Of a DNA stretch of 62,577 nt, positions 10,131 to 18,964 are shown piece by piece. This DNA comes from Pseudomonadota bacterium (GTDB lineage Bacteria; Pseudomonadota; Alphaproteobacteria; Rhizobiales; Xanthobacteraceae). The DNA lies in the NCBI GenBank assembly GCA_023386885.1, contig JAEWIX010000058.1, positions 1 through 62,577 of the forward strand, written 5' to 3'. Within the stretch, counting starts at the first letter, position 1. Every line of letters starts with the position of its first letter. The position numbers were made by a program, and so were the translations under genes. Under the pieces are notes generated by a model. The model was not told the origin of the DNA, did not search any database, and saw only the letters and a program-made list of their open reading frames with translations.

Positions 10131-11204
10131 ATGACCTTGCCCGCACAGGACGCCGCCGTGCTGTCCGCCCGATGGACCGAAGGCGTGCTGCTTAAGCGCG
10201 ACGTGTTCTCGACCGTCGAGCGCGGCCGCTTTCAAAGCAAAGAAGGTGAAGTCGACGCGGTGCTGCGCCGGCTCGATCAGGTGCCGTGGTGGTCGTTCGG
10301 CCTCGCCTATCACCTGTTCAACCGCGAGCGGCACGCGTTGCAGTTGGCGCGCGATCTCAAGGTCGGACCCGAATTGCTGTGGGCCGGACGGCGGGCGCTG
10401 GTGCGCGGCTTCATCGATGGCGTCGCCTTGCATCTCGCACGACCGGTCGGAGACGCCGCCTATTTCCATTCCGCCAAGCTGGCGCTGCGCAAGCTGCACC
10501 GTCGCGGAATCTGTCACAACGATCTCGCCAAGGAGCAGAACTGGCTGCGCGGCAGCGATGGCCATGCTTACGTGACGGATTTTCAACTCGCGGTCTGTTT
10601 CAAAAAACGCAGCAAGCTGTTTCGCATCGCCGCATATGAAGATTTGCGACATCTGCTGAAGCACAAACGGACTTACGCGCCGGACGCGCTGACACCGAAG
10701 GAACACAAGATTCTGGCGCGTAAATCCGCTGTCGCGCGGCTCTGGCTGATGACCGGCAAGCGCGTCTACAAGGCGATCACGCGCGGCATCTTCAACTTCA
10801 CCGACCGTGAAGGCGGCGGGCGGCGCCTCGTCAACGACGCGCCGCTACTGCGCGAGGTCATGCTGCGCGATAACGACGTGCGCGATGTCGCCATCATCGC
10901 CTTCGCCGACCGCCGCACCGGCGTCGGACTTTACGCTTTCGCGGAAACGAACCGCCCGGACATTGAAAACCAATTGAAGGCGGCGCTTGCCGCTGCGAAC
11001 GGGCCGAAGCCGCCCGAGCACCTGCAACTGGTCGCGGCCCTGCCCCGCGATGCTTCAGGCAAGGTCCGCAACGAAATCCTGCAACTGGTGGCGATGAATC
11101 AGGTCGACCTGATCCCGCCGCTACTGACCACCGACGCAGATCGTGCCTTGATGCGCGACATCCTCGACGCCCGCAAGAATCTGCGCGACCGGTTCAGTTT
11201 CTAA
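10131..11204 (+). CDS. Kinase-like protein fused to an AMP-binding-C-like domain
   Basis: A 357-residue protein with two parts. Residues about 15-215 look like a bacterial Ser/Thr or LPS-core (KdkA/RIO-like) kinase: LALRKLHRRGICHNDLAKEQN matches the catalytic loop (HxD with a downstream Asn) and YVTDFQLA stands in for the DFG metal-binding motif. Residues about 235-330 resemble the C-terminal domain of AMP-forming acyl-CoA synthetases: VRDVAIIAFADRRTGVGLYAF, then VAALPRDASGKVRNEIL, where the SGK lysine would be the adenylation lysine. The large N-domain of such ligases is absent. The ATG at 10131 follows trmFO by 20 bases. The target is unknown. Confidence 0.7.
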   Translation: MTLPAQDAAVLSARWTEGVLLKRDVFSTVERGRFQSKEGEVDAVLRRLDQVPWWSFGLAYHLFNRERHALQLARDLKVGPELLWAGRRALVRGFIDGVALHLARPVGDAAYFHSAKLALRKLHRRGICHNDLAKEQNWLRGSDGHAYVTDFQLAVCFKKRSKLFRIAAYEDLRHLLKHKRTYAPDALTPKEHKILARKSAVARLWLMTGKRVYKAITRGIFNFTDREGGGRRLVNDAPLLREVMLRDNDVRDVAIIAFADRRTGVGLYAFAETNRPDIENQLKAALAAANGPKPPEHLQLVAALPRDASGKVRNEILQLVAMNQVDLIPPLLTTDADRALMRDILDARKNLRDRFSF

Positions 11205-11221
11205 CAGTTCGCGCAATTCAC

Positions 11222-11300
11222 GCCGTCATGGCCAGCCATAGCCGTTCGGAGAACGGCGTCGCTTCGCTCTCCTATGCCCCCGGCCATCCACGTCTTTGAT
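11222..11300 (-). repeat. Palindromic intergenic repeat, family A (inverted copy)
   Basis: Its reverse complement (starting AGACGTGGATGGCCGG, then AGGAGAGCGAAGCGACGCCG) matches 12951-13031 closely. The pair is in inverted orientation on either side of the acyl-CoA synthetase gene at 11320-12867. Confidence 0.75.
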
Positions 11301-11319
11301 TTTGCAGAACGTGAACGAT

Positions 11320-12867
11320 TCAAATCTTCCGCCCTGCCTTGATCCAGTACGGATCGCGCAGGCGGCGCTTGAAAATTTTTCCGGAGTCTTCGCGCGGCAG
11401 GTCGGCATGCACTTCGATATGCTTCGGCACCTTGTAGCCCGCGAGCGACTTCGCCAACTCGGAACGGATCGAAGCTACGTCAACAGTGACGCCAGCCGAC
11501 GGCTGCACCACCGCCATCAGCGCCTCGCCGAATTCGTCGTCGGGAATTCCGAATACCGCGCAATCGTGCACGCCCGGCACCGCAAGCAACACCGCCTCGA
11601 TCTCGGCCGGATAGATATTGACGCCGCCCGAAATCACCATGTCGCGCTTGCGATCGGAGATGAAGACATAACCATCGGCATCGATGTAGCCGACGTCGCC
11701 CGACGTGATAAAGCCGGCGCGATCGATCTCGGCGCGCTTCTCCGACTTGTTGTGATAGGTGAAATCCGGATTGCCGGCGATGCGCGAATAGATTTCGCCG
11801 ATCTCGCCTTGCGGCAGTGCGCGGCCATCCTCACCGATAAACCGCAACTCCGCGCCCGGCGCGATCTTGCCGACGGTGCCCGGCCTCGCCAACGCATCCT
11901 CGGACGTCGCGAACGTCACCGCGCCGGATTCCGTACTGCCGTAGAACTCATAGATCACCGGCCCCCACCAGTCGATCATCGCGCGCTTGACGTCGGCCGG
12001 ACAAGGTGCTGCGGCATGAATGACATGCTTGAGCGATGACACATCGTATTTGTCGCGAATGGCCTGTGGCAGCTTCATCAGGCGGATGAACATGGTCGGC
12101 ACCATGAAGATGGTGTCGATTTTCTCTTGTTCCACCAGACGAAGGAATTGCTCCGGGTCGAAACGCGGCATCAGCACCAGCACGCCGCCGAGCTTGCCGG
12201 CGCGCAGCCCGAACGAGTTCGGCGCCGAATGATACAGCGGCCCCGGACACAGCGCCCGCGCATTCGGCTTGAGACCATAGATCATCGCACGCATCCGTTC
12301 GGCAGAGGCGGTCTGCTCCGGTGTCGGTGCAAAGCGTTTGACGCCCTTGGGGTGCCCGGTGGTGCCGGAGGTGTAGATCATGTTCTGCGGTTGCGGCAGC
12401 ACCGGACCATCGTAAGGCGATTGTTGCGCGAGCCACGTCTCGAGGTCGATCGCGCCGGATGGGATGCCAAGAGTAGATGGATCGATCTGATAACTGGCGC
12501 GGATTTCCGACGGTGTCGACGCACTCAGGACGGTCACGGTTGATGGCACGTATTGCTTGAGGGGATGCAGCAGATCGGCATGGCCGATCAGCACTTGCGT
12601 GCCGGTATCGTCGAGAATGTAGGCGACTTCATCCGGCTTGAAGTGCCAGTTGATCGGCACCGCGTAGGCACCCAGCATCATCGTCGCGTAAGCCGTTTCG
12701 ATGAACGCGATATCGTTACGCATCAGGATGCAAACGCAATCACCCGGCTTGACGCCGAGCTTTTGCAAACCACCGGCGATACGCGCGGCGCGCTCTGCAA
12801 CGTCGGCATGGTCGCGCCGCCGCTCGCCGCTGACGATGCCATGGAAGAGAGAAGATGCTGAGGTCAT
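11320..12867 (-). CDS. AMP-dependent acyl-CoA synthetase
   Basis: Class I adenylate-forming ligase (515 residues) that activates a carboxylic acid with ATP and joins it to CoA. The P-loop YTSGTTGHPKG is at 165-175, YGSTESGA at 309-316, GDVGYIDADGY at 390-400, and the C-terminal catalytic lysine (SGK) is K497. The acid substrate cannot be told from sequence; the neighbouring crotonases and dehydrogenase suggest a fatty or branched acid. The ATG at 12867 has a weak AAAGAA site. The gene stands alone on its strand, bracketed by inverted copies of the family A repeat. A second, diverged ligase is at 15041. Confidence 0.9.
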   Translation of the reverse strand: MTSASSLFHGIVSGERRRDHADVAERAARIAGGLQKLGVKPGDCVCILMRNDIAFIETAYATMMLGAYAVPINWHFKPDEVAYILDDTGTQVLIGHADLLHPLKQYVPSTVTVLSASTPSEIRASYQIDPSTLGIPSGAIDLETWLAQQSPYDGPVLPQPQNMIYTSGTTGHPKGVKRFAPTPEQTASAERMRAMIYGLKPNARALCPGPLYHSAPNSFGLRAGKLGGVLVLMPRFDPEQFLRLVEQEKIDTIFMVPTMFIRLMKLPQAIRDKYDVSSLKHVIHAAAPCPADVKRAMIDWWGPVIYEFYGSTESGAVTFATSEDALARPGTVGKIAPGAELRFIGEDGRALPQGEIGEIYSRIAGNPDFTYHNKSEKRAEIDRAGFITSGDVGYIDADGYVFISDRKRDMVISGGVNIYPAEIEAVLLAVPGVHDCAVFGIPDDEFGEALMAVVQPSAGVTVDVASIRSELAKSLAGYKVPKHIEVHADLPREDSGKIFKRRLRDPYWIKAGRKI

Positions 12868-12907
12868 TTTGTTCTTTGCAAATCCGGAATCGTTAGTTGT
12901 CTCTGAT

Positions 12908-13031
12908 CGTCATCACCGGGCTTGTCCCGGTGATCCACGTCTTATTCTTTACGGATGCGAAGACGTGGATGGCCGGAATGTAGGAGAGCGAAGCGACGCC
13001 GTTCTTCGAACGTCTGTGCCCGGTGATGACG
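12908..13031. repeat. Palindromic intergenic repeat, family A
   Basis: Begins CGTCATCACCGGGCTTGTCC and ends GTGCCCGGTGATGACGG, with an internal AGACGTGGAT arm that is complementary to ATCCACGTCTT. This is the longest copy of the family in the window and lies between the ligase gene and the enoyl-CoA hydratase gene. Confidence 0.75.
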
Positions 13032-13042
13032 GTTTTGGCTCA

Positions 13043-13840
13043 TCAGTCGATAAAATTCGGCGCCCGTTTCTCGATGTTGGCGCGGACCGCTTCGGTCTGG
13101 TTCGCCGAACCCATCAGCGCCTGCTGCTCGTAGGATTCCGCAAGCAGCGCCGTGGCCGGATCGCCCGCGAGATTGTTGATCAATCGTTTCGCGGCGCGGA
13201 TCGCACTCGGGCTCTTCCCCGCGATTTCGCGCGCCGCCGCCATCGCCTCTTTGTAGGGATCGTCGCACACCCGCGTCGCGAGGCCATACTCCTGCGCTTC
13301 CTTGCCGGAGAAGATGCGGCCGGTGAACGTCAGGTCGCGCAGAATGTCGTCGCGGACCAATTGCGCCAAGATCGGCGTGCCCGCCATATCCGGCACCAGC
13401 CCCCACTTGATCTCAAGAATGGAGAGCTTGGTGTCCGGCGCGACGAAGCGCATGTCGGCGCCGAGCATGAGCTGGAAGCCACCGCCGAGCGCAACACCGT
13501 GAACGGCAGCGATCACCGGCACCGGCAATTCGCGCCAGCCCCACACGGCATATTGGGGATCGTTGACGACACCGCGGGTACGCGGCACCAGGCTGCCGAG
13601 ACGGCCGGAACCTTTGCCCTCTTTCATGACCTCGAAACGGGAGGTGTCGAGCCCGGCACAAAACGCCCGGCCTTCGCCTGACAGAACCACGGCGCGCAGC
13701 CCCTTTTCGGTCTTGAGGCGGTCGCAAGTCGCTGTCAGGGCATCGAACATCGCGAAATCAAGCGCATTCATCTTGTCCGCCCGCACCAGCCGGACGTCGG
13801 CGACGCCGTCCTCGATCGAGACAGAGATGCGGTCTTCCAT
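13043..13840 (-). CDS. Crotonase / enoyl-CoA hydratase family protein
   Basis: A 265-residue crotonase-fold enzyme acting on acyl-CoA. The first oxyanion-hole segment is GRAFCAGLD and the second is VALGGGFQLMLGAD. Of the two glutamates of classical hydratase, the first (in GGGxE) is Gln here (GGGFQ), while the second is kept (LSILE). It may therefore be an isomerase or another crotonase reaction rather than a standard hydratase. The start is the ATG at 13840, preceded by GGGAG; a TTG five codons upstream is disfavoured. It is divergent from the SDR gene at 13945 with a probable operator between them. Confidence 0.85.
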   Translation of the reverse strand: MEDRISVSIEDGVADVRLVRADKMNALDFAMFDALTATCDRLKTEKGLRAVVLSGEGRAFCAGLDTSRFEVMKEGKGSGRLGSLVPRTRGVVNDPQYAVWGWRELPVPVIAAVHGVALGGGFQLMLGADMRFVAPDTKLSILEIKWGLVPDMAGTPILAQLVRDDILRDLTFTGRIFSGKEAQEYGLATRVCDDPYKEAMAAAREIAGKSPSAIRAAKRLINNLAGDPATALLAESYEQQALMGSANQTEAVRANIEKRAPNFID

Positions 13841-13897
13841 GGATGGTTCTCCCAAAAAATCTTCGTTTCGCGCTTTACAGAAGATCGCTGGCGGGTT

Positions 13898-13913
13898 TTA
13901 GTCAACCAACTAA
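13898..13913. promoter_or_regulatory. Inverted repeat (possible operator) between divergent crotonase and SDR genes
   Basis: TTAGTCAACCAACTAA has 5-bp arms TTAGT/ACTAA around six bases. It lies in the 104-base gap between the divergent genes starting at 13840 and 13945. The size and spacing fit TetR-type regulators of fatty acid genes, but no such regulator gene is in the window. Confidence 0.4.
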
Positions 13914-13944
13914 TTAACATTCCTCATATTTTAGAACGGTTGTC

Positions 13945-14823
13945 ATGTTCACCCCCCAGCTTCTCGCCAATCGACGCATTCTGGTCACCGGTGGCGGCAC
14001 CGGTCTCGGCAAGGCCATGGCCGCCCGTTTCCTCAGCCTCGGTGCAGAGGTTCACATCTGCGGTCGCCGCAAAAGCGTTTGCGACGACACCGCAACTGAA
14101 TTGATGGATGCTCATGGCGGCCGCGTGATGACTCACGCCGTCGATATTCGCGATGCCGGCGCCGTCGATCACATGATCGAGACGATTTTCGCCGAAGGTC
14201 CCCTCACCGACCTCATCAACAACGCTGCCGGCAACTTCATCTCCCGGTCCGAGGAGCTGTCGCCGCGTGGATTCGACGCGGTCGCCAACATCGTGATGCA
14301 CGGCACGTTTTATGTGACGCATGCAGTTGGCCGGCGCTGGATCGCCAACAAGCTACCCGGCAATGTCGTCTCGATCACGGTGACATGGGTGCGTAACGGC
14401 AGCCCCTACGTGGTGCCGTCGGCGATGAGCAAGTCAGCCATTCATGCCATGACGATGTCGCTCGCAACCGAATGGGGCCGCCACGGCATTCGCCTCAATA
14501 CCATCGCACCAGGCGAAATCCCGACCGAAGGCATGAGCAAGCGGATCAAGCCCGGCGATGAGGCTGGCGCGCGCACCAAGGCGATGAATCCCATGGGCCG
14601 CGTCGGCCGCATGGAAGAACTGCAAAACCTTGCGGTGTTCCTGATCTCCGGCGGTTGCGACTGGATCAACGGCGAGACCATCGCCATGGACGGCGGTCAG
14701 GCGCTGGCCATGGGCGGCAATTTCTATCAGTTGCGCGACTGGTCCGATGCCGACTGGCAGCAGGCGCGCGACTCGATCAAGGCGCAGAACGACAAGGATC
14801 GCGCGGCGCGAAGCCGGGTCTGA
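13945..14823 (+). CDS. SDR oxidoreductase, 2,4-dienoyl-CoA reductase-like
   Basis: A 292-residue short-chain dehydrogenase. The NADP(H) loop TGGGTGLG is at residues 14-21, with CGRR after the second strand favouring NADPH. NNAAGNF is the motif typical of the eukaryotic-type 2,4-dienoyl-CoA reductases, as is YVVPSAMSKSAIHAM, in which the classical YxxxK tyrosine is serine (SAMSK) but the lysine stays. The expected job is reducing a dienoyl-CoA during breakdown of unsaturated acids. A longer than usual C-tail (about 30 residues) is present. It heads a rightward stretch with the acyl-CoA synthetase at 15041. Confidence 0.8.
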   Translation: MFTPQLLANRRILVTGGGTGLGKAMAARFLSLGAEVHICGRRKSVCDDTATELMDAHGGRVMTHAVDIRDAGAVDHMIETIFAEGPLTDLINNAAGNFISRSEELSPRGFDAVANIVMHGTFYVTHAVGRRWIANKLPGNVVSITVTWVRNGSPYVVPSAMSKSAIHAMTMSLATEWGRHGIRLNTIAPGEIPTEGMSKRIKPGDEAGARTKAMNPMGRVGRMEELQNLAVFLISGGCDWINGETIAMDGGQALAMGGNFYQLRDWSDADWQQARDSIKAQNDKDRAARSRV

Positions 14824-15040
14824 TCACGCAACGCCGGTACTCCGGGACGTCCAGCCACCATCGGCCGTTTGCTGTCCGGCGCTGAATTCAGTCTTGTAGG
14901 CTACGCCATCCTCTTTGGCGCGCGCGTTGTCACGCCTGCCGGTGCCCTGCCGCGCCGATGATGCGCGCTCGATATCGATCTTGTTTTCGGCTTTCAACGA
15001 AGCCACAATTATCAAAAGCAAAAACGCATCGAGGGGAAAC

Positions 15041-16618
15041 ATGACGGCAGTCGACAGCGCCACCACTCTCACCGAAGTTGTCAACGCACAGGCCGGCCTG
15101 CGCGGCGATGACATCGTTTTCGAATTCGAGGGACGGACGACCTCCTTCGCGCAACTCGACGTTCATACCAACCAGATCGCAAACGGCCTCATCGCGCTTG
15201 GCGTCAAACCCAACGAGCGCGTCGCCTATATCGGCAAGAACAGCGATATTTTCTTTGAACTTCTGCTTGGAGCGATGAAGGCCAACGCCGTGATGGCGCC
15301 AGTGAACTGGCGTCTCGCGGGCCCCGAGGTCGCCTACATCGTCGAGGATTGCAAAGCCGCCGTCCTGTTCGTCGGGCCGGAGTTCATCGCTCAGGTTCGC
15401 GGCATCCAATCGCAGATTCCCAGCGTCCGCCACATCATGACCATCGAGGGCGGCGCGCTGGAATGGACCGACGTGCCGGCGTGGCGTGATAAGCAAAGCA
15501 AGGACAACCCAACGGTTACCATCACCCCCAACGACGTTGCCATCCAGCTTTATACCTCCGGAACCACCGGCCGCCCGAAGGGCGCAATGCTGTCGCACGC
15601 CAACTTCCTGTCGCTGGTGCGCGCCGGGCAGGACAACAAGCCGGACTGGAACAAATGGTCGCAGGACGACGTCTCGCTGGTCGCGATGCCGGTGTTCCAT
15701 ATCGGCGGTTCGGGCTGGGGAACGCTCGGAGTCTATCACGGCGCCAAGGGCGTCATCGCGCGGGAGTTCGATCCGACCAAGGTCCTGGACTTCTTCGAGC
15801 AGTCCAAAATCACCAAGCTGTTCATGGTGCCGGCCGCGATGCAATTCGTGGTGCGACAGCCGCGCGCGAAAAGCGTCGACTTCTCGCGGCTGCGCTACAT
15901 GCTCTATGGCGCTTCGCCTATCCCTGCCGCACTGCTGAAGGAATGCATCGAGGTTTTCAAATGCGGCTTCGTGCAGATGTACGGCATGACGGAAACCACC
16001 GGCACGATCGTGGCGCTGGCCCCCGAAGACCACATCGAGGGATCGGAACGGATGCGCTCCGCCGGAAAAGCGCTTCCCGGAGTCGAGATCGCCATTCTCG
16101 ATCCGGACGGCAAGCCGCTGCCGCCACGCCAGGTCGGCGAGATCGCAACCCGCTCCGGCTCGAACATGGTCGGCTACTGGAATCTGCCGGAAGCAACTGC
16201 GCAGACGATCGGCAAGGACGGCTGGCTGCGCACCGGCGACGCCGGTTACATGGATGAAGACGGTTTCATCTACATCCACGATCGGATCAAGGACATGATC
16301 ATCTCCGGTGCGGAAAACATCTATCCCGCCGAGGTGGAGAGCGCGATCTGCGATCATCCCGACGTTGCCGAAGCCGCCGTAGTGGGCATTCCCGACGACA
16401 AATGGGGCGAAGCGGTGAAGGCGATCGTCGTGATGAAGCCCGGCAAGACGGCGACGGCGACCGACATCATCAACTTCACACGCGCGAAGATCGCGGGTTA
16501 CAAGACGCCGAAGACCGTGGACTTCATTCCCGCCTTGCCCCGTAACCCATCCGGCAAGATCCTGCGGCGCGAATTGCGTGCGCCCTTCTGGGCCGGCAAG
16601 GATCGTCAGGTGAACTGA
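15041..16618 (+). CDS. AMP-dependent acyl-CoA synthetase (fatty-acid type)
   Basis: A 525-residue class I adenylate-forming ligase. YTSGTTGRPKGAML is at 171-184, YGMTETTG at 314-321, GDAGYMDEDGF and the DRIKDMIISGAENIYPAEVE hinge region follow, and the C-terminal SGKILRREL carries the catalytic lysine. The start is the ATG at 15041 with GAGGGG 5 bases upstream; the frame is open further upstream but lacks homology. It probably activates a medium or long-chain acid for the surrounding beta-oxidation-like enzymes. A strong terminator follows, shared with the convergent acyl-CoA dehydrogenase. Confidence 0.92.
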   Translation: MTAVDSATTLTEVVNAQAGLRGDDIVFEFEGRTTSFAQLDVHTNQIANGLIALGVKPNERVAYIGKNSDIFFELLLGAMKANAVMAPVNWRLAGPEVAYIVEDCKAAVLFVGPEFIAQVRGIQSQIPSVRHIMTIEGGALEWTDVPAWRDKQSKDNPTVTITPNDVAIQLYTSGTTGRPKGAMLSHANFLSLVRAGQDNKPDWNKWSQDDVSLVAMPVFHIGGSGWGTLGVYHGAKGVIAREFDPTKVLDFFEQSKITKLFMVPAAMQFVVRQPRAKSVDFSRLRYMLYGASPIPAALLKECIEVFKCGFVQMYGMTETTGTIVALAPEDHIEGSERMRSAGKALPGVEIAILDPDGKPLPPRQVGEIATRSGSNMVGYWNLPEATAQTIGKDGWLRTGDAGYMDEDGFIYIHDRIKDMIISGAENIYPAEVESAICDHPDVAEAAVVGIPDDKWGEAVKAIVVMKPGKTATATDIINFTRAKIAGYKTPKTVDFIPALPRNPSGKILRRELRAPFWAGKDRQVN

Positions 16619-16646
16619 CGCTCGTCACCGCGTCGTCTTCATATAA

Positions 16647-16679
16647 AATCCGGCCGCGCATATCCAGCGCGGCCGGATT
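16647..16679. terminator. Bidirectional hairpin terminator
   Basis: AATCCGGCCGCGC and GCGCGGCCGGATT form a 13-bp perfect stem with loop ATATCCA, between the convergent ligase and acyl-CoA dehydrogenase genes. An A-rich run (TAAAATC) flanks one side and acts as the T tract for the leftward gene. Confidence 0.8.
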
Positions 16680-16697
16680 GCTGTTAACGCATACACA

Positions 16698-17972
16698 TCA
16701 GTGCTTGTTGGCGCCCATGTAACCGAACAGAAAACCGGCAACCTTGCGCATCTGGATTTCCTCGCTGCCTTCGGTGATGCGATAGCGGCGATGATGCCGA
16801 TAGATGTGCTCGAACGGCTTGTGGCGCGAATAGCCGATACCACCATGCACCTGAATCGCACGATCCGCCGCCTGCCCGCATAGCCGGTTCGCCCAGTAGT
16901 TGCACATCGAGACCTTGTCGGACAGCGTGTGCTCGACCTGCGCCTGCGTGAGTTGATCCATCTCCCACGCGGTCTTGCGGATCAGCAGCCGCAGCATTTC
17001 CGCCTGCGTCGCCAGCTCCACCAGCGGAAACTGGATTGCCTGATTGCGCGCCAGCTCCTCGCCGAAGGGTTTGCGCTCACGTGCATACTTCACGCTCTCG
17101 TTGATGCAGAACACCGCCGCGCCAAGCGAACTCGCTGCCTGCCGGATGCGGTTCTCATGCACGAAGCATTGCGCCAACGAGAGCCCGCGCCCAACTTCGC
17201 CGAACAACGCGTCGTCCGGCACAAACACGTCGGTGAAACTGACACGCGGATGATCGGTCGGCATGTTGAAGGTCCAGAGATACTCTTCGACTTTCACGCC
17301 CTTCGCATCCGCCGGCACCAGAAAGCAGGTGATGCCGCGTGCGTCACCGTCGTTGCCAGACGTACGTGCGAACAGCGCGCAATGCGTGGCGACATGCATG
17401 CCGGTTGTCCACATCTTCTCGCCGTTGATGATCCAGCCGGACTTGCCGTCGCGTGTGCCCTGTACCGCGCGGGTTTCCATGTGCGTCGCGTCGGAGCCGT
17501 GATCAGGCTCGGTGAGGCCGAAGGTGATGCGATACTTGCCGATGATCGACCCTTCGATCATCGCCTTCTGATCGTCACGGCCATAGAGGTCGAGCATCTT
17601 CACGATCGGGAAATTGCCGACGATGGAATGCTCGTTCTGCAAATCGTTGTGCAACCCGAGACCTTGCGAGGCGAAGTGTTCCCGTATCACCGCCATCCAG
17701 AGATTGGAGCCGTCCCTGCCGCCGTAGCGCTTCGGGATCGCGAACCGCAGATGCCCGGCGTCATCCGCTTTATTCTTGGCCTGGCGCAGCAGCGCCTCCC
17801 ATTCGTGACGCGGCAGGCCGCCATTCTCGAAATCGGTGCGCGCCCACTCGCGGCGATGATCGAAGAAGCGGATGTTGTCGTCCTGCGCCTCCAGCGGTTT
17901 GATCGTGTTTGCGATAAAATGATCGAGTTCCGCGAGATAGGCGACGAGGTCCGCAGGCAGGGCAAAATCCAA
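16698..17972 (-). CDS. Acyl-CoA dehydrogenase family protein
   Basis: A 424-residue FAD enzyme of the ACAD10/11-like branch. FGLTEPDHGSDATHM is the FAD/substrate-binding signature, GRGLSLAQCFVHENRIRQAAS lies in the C-terminal domain, and the catalytic-base glutamate position is kept in YRITEGSEEIQ (E401). Such proteins either oxidise acyl-CoA or, in the levulinate (LvaC) and ACAD10/11 systems, eliminate phosphate from 4-phosphoacyl-CoA. The presence of a phosphotransferase/DUF6285 pair 1.1 kb away supports the second possibility, by inference. The gene is divergent from the enoyl-CoA hydratase at 18165. Confidence 0.88.
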   Translation of the reverse strand: MDFALPADLVAYLAELDHFIANTIKPLEAQDDNIRFFDHRREWARTDFENGGLPRHEWEALLRQAKNKADDAGHLRFAIPKRYGGRDGSNLWMAVIREHFASQGLGLHNDLQNEHSIVGNFPIVKMLDLYGRDDQKAMIEGSIIGKYRITFGLTEPDHGSDATHMETRAVQGTRDGKSGWIINGEKMWTTGMHVATHCALFARTSGNDGDARGITCFLVPADAKGVKVEEYLWTFNMPTDHPRVSFTDVFVPDDALFGEVGRGLSLAQCFVHENRIRQAASSLGAAVFCINESVKYARERKPFGEELARNQAIQFPLVELATQAEMLRLLIRKTAWEMDQLTQAQVEHTLSDKVSMCNYWANRLCGQAADRAIQVHGGIGYSRHKPFEHIYRHHRRYRITEGSEEIQMRKVAGFLFGYMGANKH

Positions 17973-18164
17973 GGCTTCTCTCCCACATCAGCATTGCTTT
18001 TGACGGACTTAAGGTGACGTCAGCCGGGCAAGTCAAGCAGACGATTCAAGTTGCGAAGGCAGATAGCCCATGCGTATTTGAATGCCGGAAGCACCGTTCG
18101 CCGCTTGCCTGAGCGTTATCGGGCTGCATATTTCGTCCAACGAAAAGACCCGCGAGGAGACACC

Positions 18165-18944
18165 ATGGAATTGAAGTTCTCGAAAGTCGAGCGCAAGGGC
18201 CCGGTGACGATCGTCACTTTATCGCGGCCGGAAGTCTACAACGCGCTGCATACCGATGCCCATTTCGAACTCAATCGCGTCTTCAACGATTTCGCTGCCG
18301 ATCCCGAGCAATGGGTCGCGATCGTCACCGGCGCCGGCGACAAGGCGTTCTGCGCCGGCAACGATTTGAAATGGCAAGCGGCGGGCGGCAAGCGCGGCTG
18401 GGATACCGGCGGGTTCGCCGGTCTCACCTCGCGCTTCGATTGCGACAAGCCGATCATCGCCGCCGTCAATGGCGTGGCGATGGGCGGCGGCTTTGAAATC
18501 GCACTGGCTTGCGATCTCATCATCGCAGCGGAGAACGCGAAGTTCGCCCTGCCCGAACCGCACGTCGGCCTCGCCGCGCTCGCCGGCGGTCTGCATCGGC
18601 TGCCGCGCCAGATCGGCCTCAAGCGCGCCATGGGCATGATCCTCACCGCGCGCCACGTTTCGGCCCGCGAAGGCTTCGAGCTCGGTTTCGTCAACGAGGT
18701 GGTGCCGCAAGGCGAAGCCTTGGCCGCAGCGGAACGCTGGGCGGAGACGATCTGCAAAAACAGCCCGATGTCGATCCGCGCGTCCAAGCAGACCATCTCA
18801 CGCGGGCTCGCGGTGTCGCTCGAACAGGCGATTAACGAACAGCGCGAATATCCGGCCGTGAAAGCGATGGTCGCGTCGCAGGACTACATCGAAGGACCGA
18901 AAGCATTCTCCGAAAAGCGCCCCCCGAAATGGGTCGGAAAGTAG
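18165..18944 (+). CDS. Enoyl-CoA hydratase
   Basis: A 259-residue crotonase with both hydratase glutamates kept: E111 in VAMGGGFE and E131 in KFALPE. The oxyanion-hole segment DKAFCAGNDLK lies near 59-69. It probably hydrates 2-enoyl-CoA to 3-hydroxyacyl-CoA. The C-terminal SEKRPPKWVGK ending is common in Bradyrhizobium-type hydratases. The ATG at 18165 has GAGGAG 5-10 bases upstream. It is divergent from the acyl-CoA dehydrogenase gene; the 192-base gap holds the promoters. A palindromic repeat follows the stop. Confidence 0.92.
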   Translation: MELKFSKVERKGPVTIVTLSRPEVYNALHTDAHFELNRVFNDFAADPEQWVAIVTGAGDKAFCAGNDLKWQAAGGKRGWDTGGFAGLTSRFDCDKPIIAAVNGVAMGGGFEIALACDLIIAAENAKFALPEPHVGLAALAGGLHRLPRQIGLKRAMGMILTARHVSAREGFELGFVNEVVPQGEALAAAERWAETICKNSPMSIRASKQTISRGLAVSLEQAINEQREYPAVKAMVASQDYIEGPKAFSEKRPPKWVGK

Positions 18945-18964
18945 GCACTAGCCCATACCTCACG

